Shown: positions 17,146 to 26,121, counted from the stretch's first letter. The stretch is DNA of 64,000 nt from Psychrobacillus psychrotolerans (GCF_900115805.1 NZ_FOXU01000001.1:62001-126000), one strand, 5' to 3'. Translations and numbers: made by a program. Notes: a model not told the origin generated them from the sequence alone.

Positions 17146-17700
17146 ATGACAGAAAAACAACCCCCACGCACCATCTTTATTATTTGGGCAATGCTTGTGG
17201 GACTTTGCACTCCGTTTGTGGTGTTTTTCTTGCCACTGGTGATATCTACTGTTTTGTATGAGCAAGAGCAAAACATTGCTCTATTCATTCCAGCGGTAAA
17301 TTTTTGGGTCACTGCATTTGGATTGGCACTACTCTTAACGGGTCTATTGTTGCTCGCATGGAAACGAAACAAGAATATGTACGGGGTTTTTGGGTCCCTA
17401 TTGGTTGTATCACTTATTTCTTTATATGCTTCTTCGCTCAGTTACACAGCTATTCAAGAAGATCAAATGGTGCTCCAGAAGTTTAACAAGACACATATCT
17501 ATCCTTGGGAAGACGTGGAGAAAGTAGAGTATGTATATGTATATGGTGCTAATGGAACTTATTATTTTACCGCGATAAATGGAGATAAATGGAGTTTAGC
17601 TGAAAATGGCGTGCTAGATACAAGAGCGAAATCGAGGTTCTATAGTAGATTAAGGACGTATGAAGTGGAATTGATTGAAGAAGAAATAGTAGCGGATTAG
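17146..17700 (+). CDS. membrane protein, unknown function
   Basis: 184 residues from ATG 17146 (GGAAGGAAG upstream). Three membrane segments lie at about 8-35, 48-70 and 76-95. A C-terminal cytosolic or outer domain of about 85 residues contains HIYPWEDVEKVEYVYVYG and RTYEVELIEEE, resembling the PH-like C-terminal domains of Bacillus membrane proteins; that likeness is tentative. Confidence 0.65.
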   Translation: MTEKQPPRTIFIIWAMLVGLCTPFVVFFLPLVISTVLYEQEQNIALFIPAVNFWVTAFGLALLLTGLLLLAWKRNKNMYGVFGSLLVVSLISLYASSLSYTAIQEDQMVLQKFNKTHIYPWEDVEKVEYVYVYGANGTYYFTAINGDKWSLAENGVLDTRAKSRFYSRLRTYEVELIEEEIVAD

Positions 17701-17821
17701 TTCTATTCAAAGATTTTTAGCAAATGAATATTTGGAGACTGCATAATATATTTAATGCGTAATCGAACAGAATTTTAAAAAGTTATGGTTTAGAAAACGA
17801 GTTTAATTAAAGGAGTTTGTT

Positions 17822-18418
17822 ATGGAGATTTCATTAATTAGGCATGGTAAATCACTATGGACAGAAAATGATAGAATCACTTTTGCAGAATTTAAGAATT
17901 GGGTTGAAAAGTATGACTTTAACGGTGTAACTGAAGTATCAACATTCCCTCAAATCACTATTGAAAAAGTAGCAGTTGCAAAGGTTGTAGTGACCAGTGA
18001 TTTAAAAAGGTCTATTGACTCAGCATGCTTATTAAATCCAGTATCCAAAACAATTTCGGATCCTTTATTTCGAGAAACAGAATTACCTGCTCATCCAACA
18101 ATATTATTTAATCTGAAATTAAAGCCAAATAACTGGGCGGTAATTTTAAGGATATTATGGTTTTGTGGCTATTCTAAGGAATGCGAATCTTATAGTAAGG
18201 CGAAATTGAGAGCAACCATGGCTTCACAACAACTAATAAATTACGCCAATGAACATGAATCAATAGTTTTAGTTGGTCATGGTTTTTTTAATATGTTAAT
18301 CGCAAAGGAATTGCGGAAAATGGGTTGGAAAGGCACAAGAACAACTGGTGTAAAAAATTGGAATTGTACTACCTATTCCTTGTTAACCTCGAGAGGCGAG
18401 CATTCCTATATTAAGTGA
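17822..18418 (+). CDS. histidine phosphatase family protein
   Basis: 198 residues. The N-terminal LIRHGKS carries the catalytic RHG motif of the phosphoglycerate-mutase-like superfamily, and VLVGHGFFN holds the second catalytic His. An AAAGGAG site precedes ATG 17822. Phosphomonoesterase of unknown substrate, cytosolic. A repeat copy follows directly. Confidence 0.82.
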   Translation: MEISLIRHGKSLWTENDRITFAEFKNWVEKYDFNGVTEVSTFPQITIEKVAVAKVVVTSDLKRSIDSACLLNPVSKTISDPLFRETELPAHPTILFNLKLKPNNWAVILRILWFCGYSKECESYSKAKLRATMASQQLINYANEHESIVLVGHGFFNMLIAKELRKMGWKGTRTTGVKNWNCTTYSLLTSRGEHSYIK

Positions 18419-18429
18419 GTCGTGTTTTT

Positions 18430-18472
18430 CTACGGGAGCCTTTTCTTCAAGCAGGAGTAAAGACTTTCTCTC
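18430..18472 (+). repeat. two-hairpin repeat, first half, diverged
   Basis: GGGAGCCTTTTCTTCAAG, CAGGAGTAAAGAC and a T-rich tail. Located between the phosphatase gene and the DUF4181-like gene. Confidence 0.5.
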
Positions 18473-18511
18473 CTCAAAAAAGCCTCAGATAAATAGAATA
18501 GGAGGATTTTA

Positions 18512-18919
18512 GTGTCCTGGATAAAATTATGTTTAATTTTAATAATTGTTTTTGTCCTTATTTCAATAGTTAAGCTTTTTCTGAGGAACCTACTCCAAAT
18601 TGAGAAAGTGAAAAAGGAGTTTTTTTCATTTAATTACATAAACAAGTCACATCGAAAAATTGATAAAGGTTTAAGAATTTTTTCTGCAGTTACTTTAATC
18701 ACTCTCTCTTTTGTGCTGTTGTTTTATTATGAAGAATTAATATCCCTTTTATTAATTCCCTTAATTGTTTTTATGGTACTGGATTATATAGTAAGAGCGT
18801 TTTTTGAATGGAAATATACAGAACATCCGAAACAATCTATTTTGACTATATCGGAAATGTTTCTAATTTTAATAGCAGTAATAGTTGTTTTTGAATTTAA
18901 ATTACTCGTTCCCTATTAA
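18512..18919 (+). CDS. DUF4181-like membrane protein
   Basis: 135 residues from GTG 18512 behind AATAGGAGG. Four membrane segments (about 3-24, 53-72, 78-98, 108-131). VRAFFEWKYTEHPKQSILTI matches my recollection of the DUF4181 family of small Bacillus membrane proteins. Function unknown. A terminator follows at 18983. Confidence 0.7.
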   Translation: MSWIKLCLILIIVFVLISIVKLFLRNLLQIEKVKKEFFSFNYINKSHRKIDKGLRIFSAVTLITLSFVLLFYYEELISLLLIPLIVFMVLDYIVRAFFEWKYTEHPKQSILTISEMFLILIAVIVVFEFKLLVPY

Positions 18920-18982
18920 ATTAAGGGTTGGATAAAATGAGAGAGGAAATTGAAACTTAAAAGTACATGTATTTCAGGAATT

Positions 18983-19033
18983 GAAGATAAGAATAGGAGG
19001 TATTGGTAATCGATCCTGTTTATCTTCTTTTTT
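18983..19033 (+). terminator. intrinsic terminator
   Basis: GAAGATAAGAATAGGA (18983-18998) pairs with TCCTGTTTATCTTC (19014-19027), followed by a seven-T run. Confidence 0.75.
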
Positions 19034-19282
19034 GTCTTTATTATTTCTAATGGGGAGATTCCTAAAAATGTTGGATAATCTGTATGTTACAAACATGCTT
19101 TTTACATTTGGCTATGTTAAAGGTAAAAGTTGATTTTTAGTAAAAGCATTATGAATTTTACCTACTTCTAAAAGTTTGTGAAAGAATATACTTTAACTAA
19201 CGCGGCAGGTTAGTTGAAGAAGGGAAATGGGAGTTTTTATGTTGCAAATGACACATAAAGCATAATAAAAAAACGTTCAAAT
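19034..19282. other. stretch without an intact gene; truncated cassette start
   Basis: It contains the second-hairpin repeat copy at 19191-19222. Behind it, GGGAG and an ATG at 19240 open a frame that stops after eight codons (MLQMTHKA). It looks like the leader and first codons of a lost gene fused to the reversed fragment at 19283. Confidence 0.45.
19191..19222 (+). repeat. two-hairpin repeat, clean second hairpin
   Basis: TTAACTAACGCGGCAGG then TTAGTTGAAG. Near-perfect match to the consensus of the second hairpin. Confidence 0.65.
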
Positions 19283-19424
19283 TTAATCAGCTCTCGTTTT
19301 CTTGATTTTATTAATTTTGTATATATCAAATAAAATAATTACTGACCAAATAGAGATTCCTACCACTTTAATCAATGTACCGTAAGGGTTGATTAGAAGT
19401 ACAAAGATTATTACTAGCACGATG
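19283..19424 (-). pseudogene. C-terminal fragment of a small membrane protein
   Basis: Reverse frame ending at 19283 encodes a hydrophobic tail (VLVIIFVLLINPYG, VGISIWSVIILFDIYK, ending KKTRAD). It has no start codon or ribosome site, since it runs into the opposite-strand fragment at 19430. A remnant left by rearrangement. Confidence 0.45.
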
Positions 19425-19429
19425 AAAAT

Positions 19430-19783
19430 ATGTATAACTCTGCTACTGCTGATGCTGCATCGCCGAAAGTTATGTGGGGCAAGACAGAATTAAAAGTAGG
19501 TCAGATTGGTAAGATTACAACTATGAGAAACGATGTTACGGTATTCAAACTAGTAAATGTTAAAACGGAATCAGGAACGAGGCAAGAACTTGTTGCACTG
19601 TATGATTTGCCTAAAGGTGGAGAGTATCGAGTTTATACAGCCAAGCACAAGCAAGGACAAACGCCTATCTATGGTTTAGGTGGTGGATTATATGTGCCAC
19701 AGCAGAACTACTTGAATCCAGAAAAAGTTCATAAATATGAAACACCATCTAAAGCAAAATTAGCCTTGCTAATGAAGAAGTAG
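19430..19783 (+). pseudogene. C-terminal remnant of a secreted surface protein
   Basis: 117 residues. VMWGKTELKVGQIGKIT and GLGGGLYVPQQNY resemble a C-terminal domain I recall from larger secreted Bacillaceae wall-associated proteins. ATG 19430 has no ribosome site, and a stop lies 15 bases upstream (TAG 19415). The normal N-terminal signal and upstream domains are missing, so this is probably a truncated gene. Its own terminator (19781) is retained. Confidence 0.55.
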
Positions 19784-19810
19784 TCACCGTTAGGTGGCTA
19801 TTTTCTTTTT
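19781..19810 (+). terminator. intrinsic terminator of the surface-protein remnant
   Basis: TAGTCACC (19781-19788, including the stop codon) pairs with GGTGGCTA (19793-19800), then TTTTCTTTTT. Confidence 0.7.
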
Positions 19811-20030
19811 CATCATGCTTTTCTTCTAGGTATACTAAGTAAGGTTCGACGGTATCTTTGAGCTTTGGCTTACTACAAATTATTAACACTTCTTTTTTTA
19901 CTAGCTTTTTAAAAATATATTCTCCAATAATAACCCCACCAAATTCACATCTTCCATTCTTAATTCATTTAGTTTGTTCACATCGAGTTAATGAGGCTTC
20001 ATCAATGCGTGAATAGATCTGTTCTATAAT
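19800..20030 (-). pseudogene. decayed minus-strand gene fragment
   Basis: The reverse strand reads EQIYSRIDEASLTRCEQTK, a stop, then NELRMEDV, and after a one-base shift GGVIIGEYIFKKLVKKEVLI followed by ICSKPKLKDTVEPYLVYLEE. This is coherent coding text with a stop and a frameshift. The family is not identified. Confidence 0.4.
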
Positions 20031-20033
20031 TAG

Positions 20034-20138
20034 ATATGGGGACTGACAACTGAATGACTAATATTGCTTCTTTTTATTAACTTCAAAATTAATTAAAATA
20101 CACAATATTCAATTTAAAATGAAACTTCTCTCTAAATC
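20034..20138. repeat. direct repeat A, left copy
   Basis: A stretch starting AGATATGGGGACTGACAACT and ending in AATATTCAATTTAAAATGAA plus about 15 bases recurs at 38832-38920 with a gap of about 17 bases. Non-coding. At the right copy it is joined directly to direct repeat B. Confidence 0.7.
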
Positions 20139-20189
20139 TAACGTAAAAAAATAAACAAAGAAATTTATACAAAGAATTAAGGGGGAATT

Positions 20190-22193
20190 ATGAAAAATTT
20201 AATTTTGTCCATACAAAAGTATATCCTGGGTGTATTTGGGATTATTTTATTAAGTTGTGTACCTATTCTCTTTACTCAAGGAAGTCTTTTCAATTTTAAA
20301 CTGTTTTTTAAAGAGTTTATTAGTGTATGTACAGCTTTGATAACCCCATCTGAATGGCATCTCAATTACAAATCATTCAACTTATCATTAACAACAATAG
20401 AAACCATTCCATTTTCTCTAAGTAGTTACTTTGAGGGGCCATATCTTTATTCTATGACAATACTTGTTCTTGCATTATTATTTTCTCTATTCGTATCCTT
20501 TCTATTTGCTGTAATGACAGCAAGTAGCAAAGGAAATTTTAAAAAGCTTATGTCACGTGTTTCTGAACTTTTAACGGCCATTCCTGATATCACATACATA
20601 TATATTTTTCAAATTGCAGTTGTACAAGTTTATTTAATTACTGGCTATCGTTTTTTATCTTTTTATAGTTTAGGTGGGGAGAAGGTTTACGCAGCACCTA
20701 TTCTCTGCTTAGCTGTTGTGCCGACTATTTTATTTTTTAAACTTTTCGTAGTCCTGTTCGCGGATGAGATGGAGCAGCCTTATGTAGATCTTGCAAAATC
20801 TAAAGGGTTATCGAAAATGCAAATTTTGATTAAACATTGTACGTCGAATGTATTAAAAAGTATCTTCCATCAATCAAAATCAATTGTCTGGCTCACATTG
20901 TCTTCCTTATTAATCATTGAATATCTTTTTGGTATTCAAGGTATTCTCTACTATTTACGCAATGATTTTAGTCCACAGGGCATAACCTTTATATTAATTT
21001 CCATTTTCACGCCATTTTATATTTTTTATCAAATAGGAGAAAGAATGGTAAATAAGGGAGAAACGGAGCGAAATGTTCTTTTTGAAAAAATGCATGTGCC
21101 TTTATTTGATAAAGAACAATGGAAATCTATCTTCCTGATGAAAAGTATAAAGAGTTTCAAGGTAAAGCTTAATCCTTTTAATAATTTTATCTTTAAGATT
21201 CCGCTGTTCATTTTACTATCCTTGTTAGCAATTAGCTTTGGCTATTTCTTTTTTTATGATGATCATATTGAACAGATTAATTTTGTCTATAATGAAGCCG
21301 GAAAAATTGTGAGTAGAGCTCCACACCCACCATCTTCAAGCATGATATTCGGTACAGATCCATATGGCTATTCTATATTCCAACAGCTACTAGTTGGTAT
21401 TAATTATACAATTCTCGTAACATTGATTATTGCCACCATTCGTGTAGTAATTGGATATATCTTTGGGGTTATTTATGTTTTCTTTTTAAACAGAAAAGGC
21501 AGAAAAATAATCAACTCTATAGCTGATGGTATGCACTTTTTACCTTTGACATTATTAGTGTTTATTTTACTTGTACCAGTCTTGACCACTTCTACAGGAG
21601 CTTGGGAAACAACTCTTGGGGAGAGATTGTTTATTCAAATAATGATCATGTCCCTTATTGTATTACCGGTAACAACTAGTCTCATTGGAAATGAAATGAA
21701 TGATGCACTGAAAAAAGAATATGTACAAAGCTCGGTGGTGATGGGGGGCTCCCTCATTTGGATTATCATCAAGCATTTGAACCCTCAATTATGGAATAAG
21801 CTTATATTGTACTGGACGCAGCATGTGGTTCAAGTTCTACAAATGTTTGTTCATTTAGGTATATTATCTCTTTTTGTTGGGGGTGCAAGAAGTTATCCGG
21901 ACTCTCCTGGGCGTTTAGTTCCCGAAATATATGAGCTATCCGGAATGATTTCTATTTCAAGAGAAGTATTTACGACAAAGCAATATTGGATGATTATTCC
22001 TCCTATTTTAGTATTTATGTTACTAATTTATTGTTTTAATAAGTTAGCAGAAGGGATCGCTACCAAAGATTCGAAAAAAATTTTAAAAAAGAAACAAAAA
22101 AGAAAGTCATTAATGGTCAATGAAAAGTCAGAAAATTTGACTGAAAAAGCAACTTTGCCACATGATTTTAGTCGTGTTTATAATAGGCTTTAA
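20190..22193 (+). CDS. fused two-domain ABC permease (Opp/Dpp type)
   Basis: 667 residues, twice the usual permease length. The N-terminal half has an EAA-like loop (MEQPYVDLAKSKGLSKMQIL), as in DppB. The C-terminal half begins with the DppC-type FGTDPYGYSIFQQLLVGINY and has its own loop (LKKEYVQSSVVMGGSLIW). Both permease subunits of a peptide/nickel importer are thus in one chain. No ATPase or binding-protein gene is adjacent, so partners must be elsewhere or lost. Ribosome site AAGGGGGAATT. Confidence 0.78.
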   Translation: MKNLILSIQKYILGVFGIILLSCVPILFTQGSLFNFKLFFKEFISVCTALITPSEWHLNYKSFNLSLTTIETIPFSLSSYFEGPYLYSMTILVLALLFSLFVSFLFAVMTASSKGNFKKLMSRVSELLTAIPDITYIYIFQIAVVQVYLITGYRFLSFYSLGGEKVYAAPILCLAVVPTILFFKLFVVLFADEMEQPYVDLAKSKGLSKMQILIKHCTSNVLKSIFHQSKSIVWLTLSSLLIIEYLFGIQGILYYLRNDFSPQGITFILISIFTPFYIFYQIGERMVNKGETERNVLFEKMHVPLFDKEQWKSIFLMKSIKSFKVKLNPFNNFIFKIPLFILLSLLAISFGYFFFYDDHIEQINFVYNEAGKIVSRAPHPPSSSMIFGTDPYGYSIFQQLLVGINYTILVTLIIATIRVVIGYIFGVIYVFFLNRKGRKIINSIADGMHFLPLTLLVFILLVPVLTTSTGAWETTLGERLFIQIMIMSLIVLPVTTSLIGNEMNDALKKEYVQSSVVMGGSLIWIIIKHLNPQLWNKLILYWTQHVVQVLQMFVHLGILSLFVGGARSYPDSPGRLVPEIYELSGMISISREVFTTKQYWMIIPPILVFMLLIYCFNKLAEGIATKDSKKILKKKQKRKSLMVNEKSENLTEKATLPHDFSRVYNRL

Positions 22194-22268
22194 TTACAGA
22201 TGTATCAGCTCATAATTGCTAAAACGCTTCTCAACCTCTGTATTTCTGCGTTGTTTACTGTATAGAGG

Positions 22269-22334
22269 GCTAACTAGTGCTTTACTTCAAGAAGGAGTAA
22301 ATTAATGAACTAAAATAGTAGTTTAGTTAAATCA
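22269..22334 (+). repeat. two-hairpin repeat, nearly full copy without T-run
   Basis: CTAGTGCTTTACTTCAAG, AAGGAGTAAATTAATG, AACTAAAATAGTAG, TTTAGTTAAATC. The middle T-run is missing. Confidence 0.6.
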
Positions 22335-22363
22335 AAGGACGGAACAACAGATAGGGGTTAGTT

Positions 22364-22735
22364 ATGAGAACTATCACTATTAGTCTAATATTCTTATTTT
22401 TTCTTACTGGATGTTCACAAAGTGTGGGTAATCCAACAGCAAGCGATATAATAAATGAAAATGAAAATGAAGATGCAGATATCTTTCAATGGAATGGTTT
22501 AGTTTATTTGAATGCTTCCAACATAGAGAGGGTTCAAGAATTAGAACTTATAAAAGGCGAAGAACTCGGCGAAATCACTAGACAAACCAGTAATAAGTGG
22601 TTATTTAAAGATGGTGCAGCTACTGAATTACCAGTAGGGACGAAAATATATGAGTCCAATGATGATGATACCTATAATTTGATTATTGAATTGGAAGAGG
22701 AAGAAATTGTTTACGTAGTCTTACTTGAAGGATAA
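22364..22735 (+). CDS. small lipoprotein, unknown function
   Basis: 123 residues from ATG 22364 behind AGGGGTTAG. Signal peptide with lipobox LTGC (Cys at about 17). The mature part is acidic and beta-rich (IFQWNGLVYLNAS, LPVGTKIYESNDDD, IVYVVLLEG). Lies between repeat copies. Confidence 0.7.
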   Translation: MRTITISLIFLFFLTGCSQSVGNPTASDIINENENEDADIFQWNGLVYLNASNIERVQELELIKGEELGEITRQTSNKWLFKDGAATELPVGTKIYESNDDDTYNLIIELEEEEIVYVVLLEG

Positions 22736-22744
22736 AAAATGCTT

Positions 22745-22790
22745 CTTCAACTAACGAGTGCTTTACTTCAACAAGGGATAAAGCTTATTT
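22745..22790 (+). repeat. two-hairpin repeat, first half
   Basis: TTCAACTAACGAGTGCTTTA, CTTCAACAAGGGATAAAGCTT. Follows the lipoprotein gene. Confidence 0.6.
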
Positions 22791-22866
22791 CTGATTATAA
22801 ATGGAAAATTTATATAAAATTGGAACATCTATTGGTTTCAAACGTATTAAAGTAAAGCAGCAAGTT

Positions 22867-23238
22867 AGTTGAATAAAGAAGATTGAAAGGAAAGTAATTC
22901 ATAAAAAAAGGGGGGGTAGAAGGTGGACTTATTACTCTGGATAACTACTGGTTTCATGCTAATCGGATTAGTTGTTCTCGTTACTATGAAAAAAGGTATG
23001 GAAAGTAAGGTCGCTTTTATAAAAGCAAATATGGACAAGGAGGAAAATTCCTCAAAAGCTAAATCCGTAATTTGGTGGATAAGGAGTAGCACTGCTTGGG
23101 GAGTAGGGGGTATATTTCTTGTTGTTTGGTGGTTTAATAATTATTTTGGATAACAGTCGGTTTCATATGTACTTAAACTAGCGGATGCATTACTTCAAGA
23201 AGGAGGAAAGCCTTTTTTCTTATTGAAGTAACGCGGCA
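22867..23238 (+). repeat. direct repeat B, left copy (372 bp)
   Basis: Matches 38922-39293 at a constant offset of 16055 with, by eye, seven mismatches and no gaps. It contains the complete 76-aa gene and ends inside the repeat copy at 23171-23259. The two copies flank the catabolic island. Confidence 0.92.
22923..23153 (+). CDS. 76-aa membrane protein (left copy of a duplicated gene)
   Basis: From GTG 22923 behind a run AAAGGGGGGG. An N-terminal membrane segment (LLLWITTGFMLIGLVVLV), a charged middle (KKGMESKVAFIKANMDKEEN) and a second hydrophobic C-terminal segment (WGVGGIFLVVWWF). The copy at 38978 differs by one residue (Ser to Thr). Function unknown; its exact duplication suggests recent transfer or rearrangement. 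Confidence 0.7.
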   Translation: MDLLLWITTGFMLIGLVVLVTMKKGMESKVAFIKANMDKEENSSKAKSVIWWIRSSTAWGVGGIFLVVWWFNNYFG

Positions 23239-23259
23239 GGTTAGTTTAGTTGAATAAGA
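23171..23259 (+). repeat. two-hairpin repeat, full-length type copy
   Basis: CTTAAACTAGCGGATGCATT, ACTTCAAGAAGGAGGAAAGC, CTTTTTTCTTATTGAAGTAA, CGCGGCAGGTTAGTTTAGTT then GAATAAG. Both hairpins and the T-run are present. Confidence 0.8.
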
Positions 23260-23285
23260 GCTAATTATTATTGGGGGCTTATTAT

Positions 23286-23717
23286 ATGAAATATTTCTTG
23301 AAGTTAAATGTTGTTAGTATTCTGTACGCTCTTATGGTATTTGTTCCTCTTGAACTTATGTTAAATGTGTATAGAATTAGTAGACTGACAAATTGGGAAA
23401 TTAGGACGGTTAATATTCTAGCGGGCATAACGCTTATTATTAAGATTATAGGTGGTACAATACTAATCCTTATCTTAACAAAAAAGTGGTTGCGTGGACG
23501 AAAGGCGAACTTTTTCACAGTAATTCTTTGGGTACCCTATTTTGTTCTTCTAATTTATGTAATCGCATCTTTATTTCCAATAACTAATGGTGGAGATACC
23601 CCCAATCCTGTTACTGGTCTTTTAGCAACGGGAGGATTGATAGTTTATCCGTTCTATATACTAATTCTCAATTTTGCCTGTATAACAAATGATGATAAAA
23701 CAATTGGGACTGTATAA
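23286..23717 (+). CDS. four-segment membrane protein, unknown function
   Basis: 143 residues from ATG 23286 (TTGGGGGCTT upstream), preferred over TTG 23271, which is part of that site. Membrane segments at about 8-28, 43-66, 77-97 and 110-132. A short polar loop reads TNGGDTPNPVTG. Flanked by repeat copies. No family recognised. Confidence 0.65.
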   Translation: MKYFLKLNVVSILYALMVFVPLELMLNVYRISRLTNWEIRTVNILAGITLIIKIIGGTILILILTKKWLRGRKANFFTVILWVPYFVLLIYVIASLFPITNGGDTPNPVTGLLATGGLIVYPFYILILNFACITNDDKTIGTV

Positions 23718-23747
23718 TATAGAGAATTTTTTGCGGAGTTGTACTTT

Positions 23748-23775
23748 TCACTAACGGGTGCTTTATTTCAATAAG
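23748..23775 (+). repeat. two-hairpin repeat, 5' end only
   Basis: TTCACTAACGGGTGCTTTAT then TTCAATAA. Last copy before the catabolic island. Confidence 0.55.
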
Positions 23776-23807
23776 AAATGTGGTTTTATTACGTAGGTTA
23801 CTAATTA

Positions 23808-23954
23808 CTAAAGTGGTTTGAAAATAGAAATAACGGATTGAGAAGGAGCTACACTAAAGTTAGGGGAGTAGTTTTCCTCATCAAAGGCAACATCTACATC
23901 AAATCGCTCTAATATCTGTTCGTAATCTGCAAATAGCGTGAAACGACCAAACAT
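23808..23954 (-). pseudogene. truncated SRAP (YedK/HMCES-family) gene with mutated catalytic Cys
   Basis: Minus-strand frame of 48 codons from ATG 23954 with GGTGGGGATTGAT as ribosome site. MFGRFTLFADYEQILERFD and FDEENYSPNFSVAPSQSV match the N-terminus of SOS-response-associated peptidases (normally about 220 residues). The invariant Cys2 that links to abasic DNA is Phe here. The frame stops after SIFKPL, so nothing functional remains. Confidence 0.75.
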
Positions 23955-24143
23955 ATCAATCCCCACCTTTTCGTATCTTGGGTTACTTTAATATTAATTC
24001 TACAATTGGATAAATAGATAAGAGTCCCTTGAATCCTACTCATACTACCTAGTAGTAAGCGAGATCCTTGAGACTCTATAATCAGTTTCACCACAAGCAA
24101 GTAAATGTTTTATTATGGTTATTTTGATAGTAATGTCTTCCTC

Positions 24144-25652
24144 TTATTGTTTATTGCTTGCAGAGGACTTTTTTAACGGTAATGCTATTTTAAGAACGTT
24201 CAATATCACAATGACAATAGAAATACCTAATAAAGTTGCTGTAATCGGTCTTTCAAAGAACATTAGGAAATTTCCTTCTGTCATCATTAATCCTTGACGA
24301 AGACCTTCTTCAAAAACTGTTCCTAATACCAATCCTACCACTAAGGGTGCGGGGTTATAACCACAATACTTTATGATAAACCCGGCTATTCCGAAGGCCA
24401 GCATTATCCATAAATCAAAAATGCTGTTATTAATACTGTAGGCTCCGATAAACATAATGCCTGTAATAATTGGCATAAGGATTTTAACAGGGACTCTCGT
24501 TAAAGAAGCAAAGACTCCTACAAGAGGAAGATTTAAAACGAGCAGCATTACATTACCTATATACATACTTGCTACTACTAACCAAAATAAATCACCATGT
24601 TGAGAAATAAACATTGGGCCAGGGGTAATTCCATGAACTAGTAATCCCCCAAGTAATAATGCAGTTGGAGGAGAAAACGGAAACCCTAATGCTAGAAATG
24701 GAATCATTGCACTAGTTGAAGCTGCATTATTGGCGGATTCTGGCCCAGCAACTCCTTCAATTGCCCCTTTCCCAAATTCATCGGGTTGACGGGAAAGTTG
24801 CTTTTCTAGTTTATAGGAAATTAATGTAGACATAAACCCAGCCGGACCTGGCAATAATCCCATCGGAAACCCAACAAGTGTCCCTCTGATTATAGGCCAT
24901 ACTGATCTTTTCGCTTCTTGTTTATTCGGATACATCTCTTTTAGTTTGACTTTAATCATTTTGGAGTTTTGATAAGGTGCCATAGCAACGGAAAAAATTT
25001 CAGCCAGACCAAATAGTCCCATAACGACTGGTACTAAATCGATTCCTTTTGACAGTTCCAATACTCCAAACGTAAGGCGGTCATCACCTGTTACCAAATC
25101 TACCCCTACCGTACTGAGCATTAATCCGATAATCACCATTAAAACTGATTTTCCAAAGGAGCCACCCGTTAAATTACTTAAGACGATCAATCCAAATAAC
25201 CCTAGTCCAAAGAATTCTGGTGGTCCAAACGCAAGTGCTGCATTAGCTAAAACCGGTGCAAAAAACATCAGTCCTACGATAGCGAGTGTACCAGCTATCC
25301 AAGAACCAATCGCGGCAATAGACAAAGCTGCACCGCCCCGACCTTTTCTTGCCATTTGATACCCATCCAGTGTTGTGACTAAAGAGGCGGCTTCACCTGG
25401 TAAATTAACGAGGATAGAAGTAATGGAACCGCCATACATCGATCCATAATAAATCCCTGCAAGCATAATGAGACCTGCCCCTGGATCCATTCCGAAACTC
25501 AACGGTAATAGAATCGCCATAGCACCAGTTGGCCCAATTCCTGGCAAAACACCCGTAACTTGTCCGACCAATACCCCTATAAAGCATACCAATAACATTT
25601 CTAATGAGAGAGCAGAAGCAAACCCGTTTGTTAAATTAGTAATTGCATCCAT
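24144..25652 (-). CDS. tctA: tripartite tricarboxylate transporter, large permease TctA
   Basis: 502 residues, about 10-12 membrane segments. GVLPGIGPTGAMAILLPLSF and LPGPAGFMSTLISYKLEKQL are the paired signatures of the TctA family; ITSILVNLPGEAAS is also typical. It forms the main channel for secondary, ion-driven uptake of carboxylates brought by TctC. It starts 19 bases after tctB ends; one operon tctC-tctB-tctA on the minus strand. Confidence 0.93.
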   Translation of the reverse strand: MDAITNLTNGFASALSLEMLLVCFIGVLVGQVTGVLPGIGPTGAMAILLPLSFGMDPGAGLIMLAGIYYGSMYGGSITSILVNLPGEAASLVTTLDGYQMARKGRGGAALSIAAIGSWIAGTLAIVGLMFFAPVLANAALAFGPPEFFGLGLFGLIVLSNLTGGSFGKSVLMVIIGLMLSTVGVDLVTGDDRLTFGVLELSKGIDLVPVVMGLFGLAEIFSVAMAPYQNSKMIKVKLKEMYPNKQEAKRSVWPIIRGTLVGFPMGLLPGPAGFMSTLISYKLEKQLSRQPDEFGKGAIEGVAGPESANNAASTSAMIPFLALGFPFSPPTALLLGGLLVHGITPGPMFISQHGDLFWLVVASMYIGNVMLLVLNLPLVGVFASLTRVPVKILMPIITGIMFIGAYSINNSIFDLWIMLAFGIAGFIIKYCGYNPAPLVVGLVLGTVFEEGLRQGLMMTEGNFLMFFERPITATLLGISIVIVILNVLKIALPLKKSSASNKQ

Positions 25653-25671
25653 TTTTTATCTGTACCCTCCC

Positions 25672-26121
25672 TTAAAAATCCCCAGAAGGGAATGGAACTT
25701 GAAGAAAAGTAAATAAGAAGTAAACAACCGTTGTGAAAATACCTGCAAATAGAATAGGATAAACCCAACCGCGATAACCGGAGGTCTTAGCAAGACTAAA
25801 AACTAATATAAATAACATTGGAACTCCAATAGTTTTATAGAATAGTAAAAATAGGACAATACTGAGAACATAGCCAGCAAATCGGAAAACTCCTTGTTTC
25901 GTGAAATCTTCTAATTTCTCTACTATCTTTATACTCATTAACTCTTTTATCAATACCCCTAAAGATAAAAGGGTACCTAGTACGCCAAGCGTAACAGGTA
26001 CAAACCCTGGGCCCGGCATCCCAGGTCTTCCAAAAGACATTTTGAATGAAAAAATTAAATACAATAAACAAAACAAAAATAATCCGACATTAGATATATT
26101 CGTTATCAATTTTTTACTCAA
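25672..26121 (-). CDS. tctB: tripartite tricarboxylate transporter, small subunit TctB
   Basis: 149 residues from TTG 26121 (AGGTGGTGAT upstream). Four membrane segments, with FGRPGMPGPGFVPVTLGVLG after the first, as in TctB proteins. Small membrane partner of TctA. Confidence 0.87.
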   Translation of the reverse strand: MSKKLITNISNVGLFLFCLLYLIFSFKMSFGRPGMPGPGFVPVTLGVLGTLLSLGVLIKELMSIKIVEKLEDFTKQGVFRFAGYVLSIVLFLLFYKTIGVPMLFILVFSLAKTSGYRGWVYPILFAGIFTTVVYFLFTFLQVPFPSGDF

